Shown here: positions 23,401-33,711 of the stretch, in pieces | Position numbering within the stretch: position 1 is the stretch's first letter | Layout: each line of letters starts with the position of its first letter | The notes under the pieces: generated by a model | Database searches by the model: none | What the model saw: only the letters and a program-made list of their open reading frames with translations | What the model was told of the DNA's origin: nothing | Program-made: the position numbers and the translations under genes | DNA from: Trochalopteron elliotii | Taxonomy: Eukaryota; Chordata; Aves; Passeriformes; Leiothrichidae | Length of the DNA stretch: 64,000 bases | Assembly: GCA_024734555.1 (NCBI GenBank) | Contig: JANPWX010000029.1 | Span: forward strand, 1,371,072 to 1,435,071 | Direction of reading: 5' to 3'

Positions 23401-26299
23401 ATGAGAAAAAAACCTCTAAATGCAGTGAGATGAGTCATCCTGAAAGTTGAATGGGCCCCATAAAGTCCAACAAAAATCAGAAAGATGATCAAAATAAACA
23501 CACAGGGAAAAAGTTTTTCAAGTGTTTGCAGCAAATCTAAGAATAAGTGACAAAAGATTGGTGTTGAGGTCACAGAGCATATTACTGGATATGGCATCTC
23601 CTTTTATATGTGGTAATTTTATTCGTTGAATGATTTGGAAAAGACTGTGTTTTAACTTTAATGAGTCGCTATGAAGTTGAAATTACTTGCCAACACATTC
23701 ATGCGTTTCAGTTGTTTTTTACACTGCATTTTACATGAGGGGAAATTGCAAATAGTAAATGTCAAGGATTCACTCGGGGCATTCCAATTTCAGAGGCATG
23801 AAGCTAATACATATTTGTCTCATTACTGTCACCAGATTGAAGTTAGTCCATGGATGGCAAGAGCTCATAACTCATAGGAGACATAGTTACAAATGACCTG
23901 TGGGAGGTCACAGATATCACAACTTCCTAAATTCACATTACAAACGTGTTGTTAATAAGAAATGAGATACGTGTTGTTCATCATCTTTGACAAAGCCCAT
24001 TCTCACTGAAAAAGTGGTGAAGGGATTTTTTTTTTACTTTTCAGTCTCAGTTGATTACATCATTGTAGATAATAATGTATGGGAGAAGAAAGGCAGTGCC
24101 ATCTTCTCAGTGATTTACTGAAGTCACCTGTGATCTTGCTGTATTAATACAATGGATACACTGTCCTATATAATTGGCCTGCTGATATTTTCCTTAAATA
24201 TCTGTGTAGTGCTGAAGGGCAATGAGTGTTATATGGAGGCTTTTAAATATGATTTGTATGCAGAGGTGTTTTATATTCTTCCCTGGCTCCAAAAAGTGGT
24301 GTAGAGCTCACTGTAGCAATTCACAGTGGGCACATCTCAGCAACACAGTGTTAACTTGCTTAATCAAGTTAGCACAGAGACTGAAGAGCATTCTTAAGGT
24401 GCAGTTCTGTGTCTGAAATGAACTGGGTATGACTTTAACTGAGTTTGTCCAGTGTAGTTAACTGAAGCTAAATGCTTTTCTTTAAATAATCAATAAAGTG
24501 TAGGATGGTATAACCTGGCTGTATTTGCTTCACCTATTAAGACTATGTGGGTTTAGGACTTATTTTTGATTATGATGGAGTAATCTATGCTCCAGATTAA
24601 ACACCCTCAAGCAGGTGGCTAAGTTGCTGTTTAATGTGTACATCTGCACACTGGAGCTGCTTGCCTGCCTATCAAGTGGGGAGAGCTACAGTTAATGTAT
24701 TAAATCATTTGCCTGACAACTGCGTTGTCTTTCTCTGTAATTCTAGGTGCAATTTCAGGTGTCAGCTTTGATTCATAAATCCACACATGGTTTGATTCAT
24801 AAAGCCATAGAGGGGTGTCTGATAGACTGCTGCTCTTCCTATTTGTGAGAAAGGTGTGACACTGGGTATTGATTCATCTCTTCAGTCACTTGGTGCACAA
24901 AGGACTGTGGGTGATAGAAGTGCTGTTTGGTGGGAGGGTGTCTCAGAAGCAAAAGCAAATAAATATTACTCACTGACAGGTATGAAACAGGTGGTTTAGC
25001 TCATTAGTTTAAAATATATTATTTTTCTGTTTGTCTGACTAAAGTGAATCCCAGCAGTTCAAGGAATCACAGAGGTTACTAAATGAGGAACAGCTGAGGA
25101 TTGGCAAACACTTTCTTCACTTTTTCAGCAGATTTTCAGCGATGTTTTTGCCTCTCTGGTAATATACTCTGAAAGTCTGTATTCAGTGTTTATATAAGCA
25201 GCAACAATGATTAGAAATATTTTAGAGTGAAGTTTGTAGCTCTTTAAAACAGTTGTTGAAAACAAAACCCTGGAGAAACTTCATTGCATACACAAAGAAT
25301 TGCTCCAGACATGGAAATTATTTGAATTGGCATTTTTGTCTGCTTACCAAGTTTTCAGTAAATGAAGAAAAAGAAGAGGGAGCATAGAAAAAAGCATCAC
25401 TGACAATTGGCAAGTAGATTGAGTGAAGAAAAACTGGGGAAAATTAAGAATATATGCTTTTTGAGTCTGAGAATCCTCTAACTGGATTCTGAAACTGTGG
25501 AGTTATGCAAATAGATTCGTTTCTTTAAGATGGGGTTTTTAGGTTGTTTAGCTTACCTGATTGCCTCCTTCTCGGCAATAGCAAGGGTGATTGGTGTGAG
25601 TTCCTAATAACTGGGAGGGGAAAAAATGAAATATTCCCCTTTTCAGAAGGCGTGGGAGGATCTGGGAAGGCATTTGCACCTGCAGGAGGGAGCAGCCACC
25701 AGTCTCCCTAGGCCTGATTGTCCTGGTCAGCCTGGTGGCTTTCTGAGGCTACTTATGAAGTTCTCCTGCTGCAGCAAGGCTTTTGGCAAGGTGTATCCTC
25801 ACAGCCACGATGGATAGATATGGTTTGTGTTAAGGACTGCCAGGTATGTGGAAAACTGGCAGGACTTGTGGATACAGAGTTGGCAGCTGGTTGGTAGCAG
25901 CAGCATCTTGCTATAATAGGGCCAGTGCTGATGAAAATCGTTATTAACAGCTCAACTGATGGGGATGGACAGGGTACTCTGCTAGTCTGAGTGGGACTAA
26001 GTCCAGAAAAATCATTTCACTACAAAGCAATGTCACTACTCTTAACAAGCAGGAGACATGTTGTGAAAGAAGCCTTGTGAAATTCAGGAGCAGCCAGCAC
26101 ATCTGGGGTGAGGTAGCACCACACAGGAGCTGGGGCCAGCAGGCTCCAAAGCAGCTCTGCAGGAAAGGACATGTGGGGTGTCCTGGGGACAGTGAATTGA
26201 GCAGGACTCCAGCCTGCCTTTGTGGCAAAGGCCAGCTCTGTGCTGGACTGTATTCACAGGGAGTGTGAGCAGCAGGGCTGGGAAAGAGACCTGTGGGCA
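17429..26299. other. Unique AT-rich sequence, no gene seen
   Basis: No gene or confidently recognised transposon. An A-rich low-complexity stretch lies at about 18910-19005. At 21132-21447 both strands are open in overlapping frames (72 codons minus, 93 plus), but neither translation is recognised and the minus frame opens with TTG. A GC-richer zone at about 25620-26300 is open on both strands, as expected of GC-rich DNA, and leads into a possible CR1 fragment. Confidence 0.55.
18169..18186. repeat. Poly(A) run, 18 bases
   Basis: There are eighteen consecutive A residues on the plus strand. Upstream sequence shows no recognised retroposon, and no flanking target duplication was evident, so it may be simple slippage. 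A lysine-rich frame crosses it (18143-18355) but is not credible as a gene. Confidence 0.85.
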
Positions 26300-26480
26300 C
26301 ATCTGGGGTCCCCAAGTGTCCAGGCTGGGCTTCCCCAGTACAGGAAAGCAATGGATGAAGGGGTGGAAGTCTGACAGAGGCCTGAGAGCCACTTGAATAT
26401 GGGCTGGAGCAGATCCCTTATTAGGAATGGCTGTGCATTGAGTCCATTGATTTACAGAGATGGGAGGAGAGCCCTTTTGT
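26300..26480 (+). mobile_element. Probable decayed CR1 LINE fragment
   Basis: The stretch shows, in order, words resembling the CR1 3' coding region: a CTGGGGTCCCC word, a CCCAGTACAGGAAAG word, a GAGAGCCAC word, then GGGCTGGAGCAGATCCCTTAT followed by a weakly matching AGGAATGGCTG. The order and spacing fit CR1 in plus orientation, but the match is patchy and needs a library search. Two minus-strand frames of 135 and 145 codons overlap it and the GC-rich zone to its left; they are shadows of this composition. Confidence 0.4.
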
Positions 26481-26509
26481 TCAAAAACTCCAAACAAGCA
26501 AGGAAAATC

Positions 26510-26625
26510 CAACTCAACCAAAAAACCAAAGCCTCAGAAATATTAAAAAAAAACCCACAACCAGCATCCCCACAATTAAAAATAACAGGAAAAAAAAACC
26601 ACAAAAACTCCTCCAAAACAAAGCA
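26510..26625. repeat. A/C-rich low-complexity tract
   Basis: The plus strand is almost only A and C over about 115 bases, with several runs of seven to nine A. It resembles a decayed retroposon tail or a simple-sequence zone; no unit length dominates. Confidence 0.5.
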
Positions 26626-28415
26626 TGCTTTGTTCCTCTCCCTAAGCATGTCTAAACCCTCAGTCTCAAGAATAAAGACTCTAAATACTTACAGAGGAAA
26701 GTATGTCCATTAAAAAAATTTCTAAAGTAATTTTGGGTCTTTTTAAACTAGAGCAGTTCTTTCCTTACAGATGGGAAAGGCGACCTTTAAAACAGGCTTT
26801 ATTGCTAAGATAACATATTGTATCTCTTTGTGCTTACATGGCAGTCGGGGGATTTTATAGCATATAACATTCTTTTAGTCACTTCATCTCTGTGAATTAT
26901 CTAGCTTTTGAAATTAAATCTGAGCTAAACTGGTCTCTTCCAGATTTAAGTGTCTTGATTCAGAATATTTTGGGTTTGGTTGTGGGATTTGTTTGTTTGT
27001 TTGTTTTCTTTTTCAGAAAAGGAAATAGGGGTCTTTGATTCGACCATTTTATGTAAAGAAAAAGTTGACATTTATGCAAAAATTCAAACTACAAGAATGA
27101 ATTCCATGTACCTTGTAAAACCAAGCAAATCCATGCTGTAGGTTTTGTAGTCTCAGAGCTCACCGCAAATACAAAGATAAATGGCCTAAAACCTGATATA
27201 AAGATGACTGTCAAGAATGAAATTCAGTGTCATCCTTTCTGTAATTAATCCTTCCTTGCGTTGTAATGTTGCTTCCTGATGAAAGCTCGGACAGAAGATC
27301 AGTCATTCTAATTTTTTCAGGAAGGCAACATAATAAAATAACCATAAGGTGATGATAATCTATGAAATACTGTAGTAAAGAAATGAGTCATGTGGACAGA
27401 ATTAGTCTGATGTTTTCCCCTCACCTGTTGTCTGTGTGCTGTCTGTGCCTTATTGGAAGACAGAGTGGCCAATTTCCTAGTTCAGGTGCACAGCTAAAAG
27501 TAGCTTTTCATGTGCTTATTTTAGTAAGCAAAAAGCAGCGTTCTTTCAAACTATCAGTAGCTGGAGTATCTTTGGGTGATATGCAAATGATGCCTGTGAC
27601 ACATTTGAGGAAATAATTTTCCTACCTACCAGGCAATTCCAGTCTGACATGTAGGCGACACACATTCTGCTACTTTTGCCAGCTTTGCATATAACATGAG
27701 AACTCTGGAGTATTTTTATTGCTAAGGAAAGGCACCATTGGCCAATTCCTGTTCCATCGACTTTTCTTGTTACAAGAGCAGTTTCAGACTGATGAGTCAC
27801 TATTCATTTTGTTTGAAGCTTTGCATGTATGTATTTTTTTACTATCTCGTGTGTCAGCTAAAAATAACTCTCTTGCAGAAATGACAGAATAAATTTTATG
27901 ATGAAATAAAGTCTACTGCTCTGAACATGTCACTTGAGGCAAAAACAGTTGCTTATGCTGGCTGGAATGTTACTCTGATGTTTTTAAATAACTTCATTAG
28001 TCAACAAGACTCAGTTTAATTATTTAAGTGACAAAAAAATGAGTTTGCTACTTGCACGTATCCACTGTTTACTCTTTTAGACTATTTATATTAGAGCTGC
28101 AAGAACTTACAAAACCCCATTTGGCTGGCAAAATACCTTTTTGTTTACAAAACCAGAAGCTTTTAGCCACTGCAAGATTTTCAATGCTCCCTGTTGGGAT
28201 CCCATGGTAACATTTTTTTGCCAGCAGGCTCCACTTTCAGTTCATGGGAACCTGCTGTCACCAAAAGAGATTTTTCCTCAGGTGTCTTTCCTTTTTATTG
28301 CAGCATCTGAGGAGACTGGTCCTTAGGAGCATCCCCCTTTTTTGTGTTTCTGAAAAGCAGTCTGATATTCACTGTACACATGTTTTGCTTGGACTGGCAT
28401 CTTTCAGTCACAGTA
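26626..28415. other. Unique sequence, no gene seen
   Basis: AT-rich with a short TTTG repeat near 26990-27010. Open frames stay below 85 codons and none is recognised. Confidence 0.6.
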
Positions 28416-28690
28416 ACCTAGAATTCTTTAGGTGGAAGAAAAGTTTGAGATTATTTAGTCCAGCTGCTAACTCAGCATTGCCAAGTCACCACTAAACCAC
28501 ATCCCCAGGTGCCACATCTACACATCTTTTAAACACCTCCAGGGGTGCTGACTCCACCACTTTGCTGTGCAGCCTGTTCCAGTGCCTGACCACAACTTCA
28601 CTTTTAGTGAAGTTTTTCCTAATATCCAACCTAAACCTCCCCTGGTGCAACTAGAGGCCGTTTCCTCTTGTCCTGACACTTGTTACTTTC
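28416..28690 (-). mobile_element. CR1 LINE 3' end, 5'-truncated
   Basis: Read on the minus strand this is the 3' part of a CR1 element: the word for a glycine-less AAGAGGAAACGGCCTC, then AGGTTTAGGTTGGATATTAG, the GGCACTGGAACAGGCTG block, GTGGTGGAGTC, CCCTGGAGGTGTTTAAAAG and GGTTTAGTGGTGACTTGGCA, ending in a decayed GGACTAAATAATCTC and a short tail. The order matches the family throughout. It is about 275 bp long; CR1 copies are typically cut short at the 5' end, because reverse transcription starts at the RNA 3' end. It carries no intact reading frame. It lies about 0.9 kb from, and in the opposite orientation to, the next CR1 copy. Confidence 0.85.
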
Positions 28691-29569
28691 TTTTGGATCT
28701 GGTTATACTGACCTGACAAATAGGTGATATTGCTGGCCCAGGCTTGATGATAGGCAGATTCTGGTCTCTTTAGATTGGTCCTTTGATTATCTTCTACTGT
28801 TCCATCTTCCTTTAGACTGGAATGCAGGAACTTGTGTAGTTCCTGATGATTTAAAAATCATTATGGCAATCATACTCTGTCACTGTGAGACAGTGGATCA
28901 TTACAATGGGCCTTTTCTTCCATATACTGTATTGAGAAGCCTGAGCCCATTCCTTGTAGTTCTCTTTTTTTGCAAAGCATTGTCAAGAGGAATTATGATT
29001 TCATCTTCTGATTCTCTGTGGTCATCCCTATGAGATTAAAAGGGCATTGCATAATAAAGTAACAGCAATAGAGCTGTTTCTCCTTTTTTGCTTCTGCTTT
29101 GAGTAAGCTGGTACTTCAAAGAATACACCATCTGCCTCATTTCAGAGATACTTGCTTCAAAGCTAGCCACATTTAACAAAAAAGCAGGTAGGAAAGACCC
29201 TCTAACACCCATTTCAGTTCTAAAAAGGGAGGAAAAAGCCCAACAACAATCTCTGGTTGAGTAGTTAGATTCTTTAGTAGAATCATGAAGTGCGTGGTAC
29301 AGTGATACTTTTTAATAATATATCAGAAAAGAAGATATGCAGTTTCATCTTCTTGTCCAACAGATCATTTCTTTGATCAATTCTCTAGGCAAATTCTTTG
29401 TCTAAAACAAAACATTATCAAGGAAAAGGCTTCATCCTAGAGACTAGGGAAGGTGTTTAACTGTGTTTAACTTCGGACTTCCCAGGCTGTGAACTGCACT
29501 TGATAGAACTGCGTGTGTTTTATGCCAAGCTCAGAAGAGTTGAGACTCATGGCTTGCCATTTTCTCACT
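28691..29569. other. Spacer between two oppositely oriented CR1 copies, no gene seen
   Basis: AT-rich unique sequence with no recognised repeat or gene. Confidence 0.6.
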
Positions 29570-29840
29570 GTGAGAAATCAGACCTGACTCTGGCAGCAAC
29601 TGACAGAACAAGAGGACACAGTCTCAGGCTGCACCAAGGGAAATATAGGCTGGATATCAGGAAAAAGTATTTTACAGAAAGAGTGATAAAGTACTGGAAT
29701 GGCCTGCCAGGGGAGGTGGTGGAGTCACCATCCCTGGGTGTGTTTAAGGAAAGTCTGGATGTGGCACTTGGTGTCATGGTTTAGTTGAGTTTAGGGTTGG
29801 GTTGGACTTGATGATCCTGGACATCTCTTCTCATCTAATG
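29570..29840 (+). mobile_element. CR1 LINE 3' end, 5'-truncated, with residual ORF2 end
   Basis: Plus-strand CR1 3' region: ACAGAACAAGAGGACACAG, a CTGCACCAAGGG block, GGCTGGATATCAGG, TACTGGAATGGCCTGCC, GAGGTGGTGGAGTCACCATC, then GGGTTGGACTTGATGATCC just before the tail. The 3' end of the reverse-transcriptase frame is still open: translation gives an FTERV..YWN.LPGEVVESPSLGVF-like block, matching the CR1 C-terminal region, and it forms most of a 94-codon frame at 29500-29784. The copy is less decayed than the other CR1 relics here, suggesting it is younger. It was 5'-truncated on insertion. Confidence 0.9.
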
Positions 29841-29893
29841 ATTCTCATTCTCATTCCCATTCCCATTCTCATTCTCATTCTCATTCTCATTCT
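29841..29893 (+). repeat. Hexamer CR1 tail repeat (ATTCTC)n with ATTCCC variants
   Basis: The 3' tail of the CR1 copy consists of about nine hexamers ATTCTC, two or three of them ATTCCC. CR1 elements end in short tandem units rather than poly(A), commonly of ATTCT type in songbirds; here the unit is a six-base form, probably expanded after insertion. Confidence 0.85.
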
Positions 29894-31209
29894 GTGTGCA
29901 GCACATCACGAAGTGCCCTCTTTGGCCCGGGAGGCTTGTTTTCTGCAGCTGGATCTTGAGTCAGGAACTGAACTATTGATGAATTATCCACAAAGTAAAT
30001 TGTGTATGAGAAATGCACTGTGTTTTCATGGAGGTGTCAATGCAGATGCATTGATTGACATAGCCTTAAATGTATCTCCCCTTACTCATGAAAATGAATA
30101 ATCCTATATTATAGTGATTGTAGTTAAAATCTAGATCATTTTCTGTAGTACTGCAATGCTGATACTACAAGTTTGTTGCTTATTTGTTACTTTTTTTTTC
30201 TCCCATCAGATTTAGCATAATCCTATTTACCTAATGGCTCTGATAGCAAAGTTCAGTTAATTCTTGTTTAGCTTTTTGGTTGTTCATAGTGTAGTTTTCC
30301 ATATTTTTAAGATTTATGAAAGAGAAATTTCTGCTTCCTGTATAGTCCAAGTACTGCTCTTGGGGATAAATCAACTTATTTACAGACTTCTCTTGCTGTG
30401 TAGTGTCATGCTATCAATCTGGTCCTGCTAGTATCAAGTTCTAGAACCAGAGTTCAAGAAAATTTGATAATTAACTGGTACTCCTATGACTGACTTTTAC
30501 TTGGATAACAGAATTAAGAATTATATCAGTTCATGGTAAATGTTTACAGCATGTTCTCATATTTCCTGAGATTACTGAATTTAATGGCATTTAGCATAAA
30601 TTATTATGTTTAATTTAGAGGTTACCTTAGTTAATTAACATACCTTGCAAGTGGCAAATACTTTTAATAGTGATTTTAAAAAATTGGTGGTTTATGTGGA
30701 CTTCCATTTTATCATCAAATTTGCAATGACTTTAAAAGTGGCCTGCAATTTTTAACCACTTATGGGATTTTGTTTGCATCTCAGTTTACCTTTTTCCAGA
30801 CTTCTACCAATGTTTTTTAGAGATACAAAAACAGCTTGAGAAGATAGTGAAGAAGTTGGACTAGGAGTAAATAATCTAAATGTATATTTTAGAAAGTGAA
30901 TTCACCACTCCTTTTTAATTTTCTATTTTAGAAATCAAGTCAGAAATCCTGAAAAACAAATATTCTGTCCCTCTTCACATCTGCTGTTAGTGGCTTTTCA
31001 CCCTGACCTCGTTGTGCAATTTGATTTTGTTTTGTTGTCCCTTGGATTTGAAACCTCTTAATAGCGTTCAACTGGAATCTTTTTGCTGCAGCTGAAGACA
31101 GGCCATAATTACTGGGACATGCATAAATGTGCCTAATGGTTATCCAATGGGCTTTTCACCACTCTTAACAGAGTTTTCACATAACCTGTCTGTTCAGCTG
31201 GTGCAAGAA
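29894..31209. other. Unique AT-rich sequence, no gene seen
   Basis: No recognised repeat or gene between the CR1 tail and the older reverse-transcriptase relic. Confidence 0.6.
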
Positions 31210-31500
31210 AATCTGGCTAGATATTGTGAGAGGTTTACTAAAGTCAAGACGTGACACTCCCTGCTTTCCTTTTAGCTACCAGGTTTGTGTTGAAGGAAGT
31301 TAGACTGAGCTGTCAAACAACTGATTTGCTCTCAGGAAAACTGTGTTGGTGGCTATCCATCTCATGGTTAATCTGCAAGTGCTTATAAATAGTCAGTTTA
31401 ATATATGTGTTCGATCCATTTGCCCAGGGCTGAAGGACAGCTGAGTGGTCTGTAATTGGTCTGTAATTCTGACTTGTCTTTGCTTTCCTTTGCCCTAATC
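31210..31500 (-). mobile_element. Ancient CR1-type LINE reverse-transcriptase relic
   Basis: On the minus strand two reverse-transcriptase blocks survive in the right order. NYRPLSCPSALGKW.E.I is coded around plus 31456-31400, and LDFSK at plus 31248-31234, followed by a SHNI-like word. The distance between them, about 74 codons, is what CR1-clade reverse transcriptases show. LDFSK is the block with one of the catalytic aspartates. The frame is broken between the blocks by stops and shifts, so nothing functional remains. The upstream KESKDKSELQ stretch fits the lysine-rich segment before NYRP. This is a different region of the element from the 3' ends found nearby and looks much older. Confidence 0.7.
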
Positions 31501-33589
31501 TCTTTAGAGACAGGAAATAAAAACCTTATCTTAAACAAAAATGGTGGTTTTAGAGATGGGCCATAAGAACACAATAGCCATATGATTTCTGTCAGGAATA
31601 AAACTATGAAAGGATGTCCTCTGAACAAACAGAAACACCCAGCAGCATTAGTTTCCCAGCTGCACTTGGCACTTCAGAAAGAGAGAAGTGTTATTTCTGA
31701 GTGCATCATACAATAAAAGGTATGTTTTCCTCAAGAGGATGTTAAAGACTGCAGGATGCTGAGGAGAAGTTCTAGGTCATTGAAGAAAGTCCAACCTGCA
31801 CATTTCTGCAGCCATTATGTGACTCCCCAAAATGTTGTTATTAGTGGGAGAACACCCATGCTGAGAAGAATTCCTGTGTACAGCTGTGATGTTCCAGATA
31901 GGGAATTGTCTTGTCAATAAAGCACTGCGGGTTCTGACACGGCCTCAGCTCAAGCAAGCTTAGTACCTCCTTCCCTTGGTTTCAGTGTAGTTACAGCAGA
32001 CAAAAAGTCAGTCTGCCTTAGTTATAGTGAGGTATTCATACACTTTCACCCTCCAGAGGTTATTCCACACTGTACAGGATGTAAAACATAAGAGTAATAA
32101 CTTTTAAGACACTTATAATACTGTAAATAATACTGGTTTAAAGCATTTCTTGCATAGTTTATGCTAAAAAATATTACTCTTTTGTGTTAAGCTTGCTTTA
32201 GGTGGTTATAAAAAAAACCCCCACCCCCATGGTATAACTAGGCAAAAATATTTCTGGCAGCAGTTTACTGCGTTGTGGGAATTAGTGCAATGACCTGATG
32301 AAATGTCAGTCTTGAAGTTGCCTAACAAAGCCACAATTGTTGCTTGTAAAATAGTTTAGCTGGTGGAATATTTTAGGCAATGTTTTGTCCAAATCTTGGT
32401 TCTTTTCCAAATTATGATGCTAAAGGTGCTATTCTGTTTGCCTGCTGTTTTATTTCCTGTGAAGTACATTTATACAATGAACCTATGAATAAGGGCCTGA
32501 AACTGTACCTGGTTCAACTTCAAGATATTAAGATTTGTTTATCATTATTGCCATTAGGGATACATTTTGAGCAGAAAAACAAAGCCTGCTATTGAAAACT
32601 ATTTTATAAAAACAAATTCATATAATTCAGTTGGTCACTTATTAGGATTAGTTGTAGTCCTTTGGAGTATTGACCTCTTTTGCAAATGCAACAGATATGG
32701 CCTCCCTGCCACAGAAATATAAAAGAAATAGCTAAAAGATGTGAATTTCCTCTCTGGGTATCAGGTAGATTCAATGTAATGCCCTGTGAACTATTTCAGA
32801 ATGCTCCCTGCAAAATCTTAGTGTGACAAGGTGTCAGTTTTGACAGATCAGTGGTGAAGATTGCAGACTTGAATTAATAAAGGTCAGAATCGTCAACAGG
32901 AAGAGATGCCTGGTGGCATGTCAGCAAGCACTCAGACATGGCAGTGAAACTGCTGATACAGGAGAGAAAATGGAGAGTTTGGGGAGGGGCTGGGTCTTCT
33001 GAAATGTTAAATGTATTTTGCAATTTTATAGTTCTCTCAAAACTGAGTTTTAATAGTTTAGGTAAAGCAAAAGAATGGCAAGTGTCTTGACACTTGAAAA
33101 AGCTGTGTTGTTCTCTAAGTAAAAGGAACTCTTCCCTCCCTCCCACACCATTTGCCATGAAAAAAATGCATTTATCTGCTCAGTGAATGTTAATGGAATA
33201 TGGCAATATGAAACAACTGAACTATCAGGTACAGGCCCAATCTTCTTTCTTTAGTCCCATACTTTGTACAAATATGTGGCAATTCAGCTGATTTGTTGCC
33301 TCAAGTAGGTGTTTATTTGCCTATCTGTCTGCCCATCGGTCTGGCTAATATACAACATTTCAGTGAGGGCCAAACACTAAAAACTTTGAAAAAAGGTTAG
33401 GGAAGAGGAAGGATCACTTCTAAGAAAAAAGAGGGCTCAGTTCTAGGGCAGTGCTTTTTGGGACATTGATCAGTGCTTGCATGAAGTAGTTTAATACACC
33501 ATTAGCAAGTGTGCTGATATGAGAACAAGATGCTGGTGACTCTTGAGGGAGGAATTGCCCTGTAGAGGGATCTCAACAGCTCAGAGAAT
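31501..33589. other. Unique sequence, no gene seen
   Basis: AT-rich, with open frames below 95 codons and none recognised. Short C-rich and A-rich tracts occur near 32210-32230. Confidence 0.55.
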
Positions 33590-33711
33590 CAGGCCTGCCA
33601 TTGTTGAAGAGGCATTTGGACAATACCTTCAGCTTGCTCAGCCCTGAGTAGCTCAGGCAGCTGGAGATGATCTTTGTTCCAGCTAAAATAGTCTGGCCTA
33701 TTCCATTCTGA
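33590..33711 (+). mobile_element. Decayed CR1 LINE 3' end
   Basis: A TTGTTGAAGAGGCATTTGGA word is followed by ACAATACCTTCAG, a decayed GGAGATGATCTTTGT and a terminal ATTCCATTCTGA. This order matches the 3' untranslated end of a CR1 subfamily whose last bases are the target-site-directing tail. The match is interrupted in the middle, indicating an old insertion. No reading frame survives. Confidence 0.55.

Noticed and set aside
26084..26521. 145-codon minus frame overlapping a 135-codon one
   Set aside because: Both run antisense through a GC-rich, partly CR1-like stretch, where stops are rare; no recognisable domain.
29500..29784. 94-codon frame taken as a possible gene
   Set aside because: Its main part is the C-terminal end of the CR1 reverse-transcriptase frame and belongs to the truncated LINE.
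31910..31985. AATAAAGCACTGCGGG as a possible LTR poly(A) region
   Set aside because: No TATA box at a fitting distance and no LTR ends were found.
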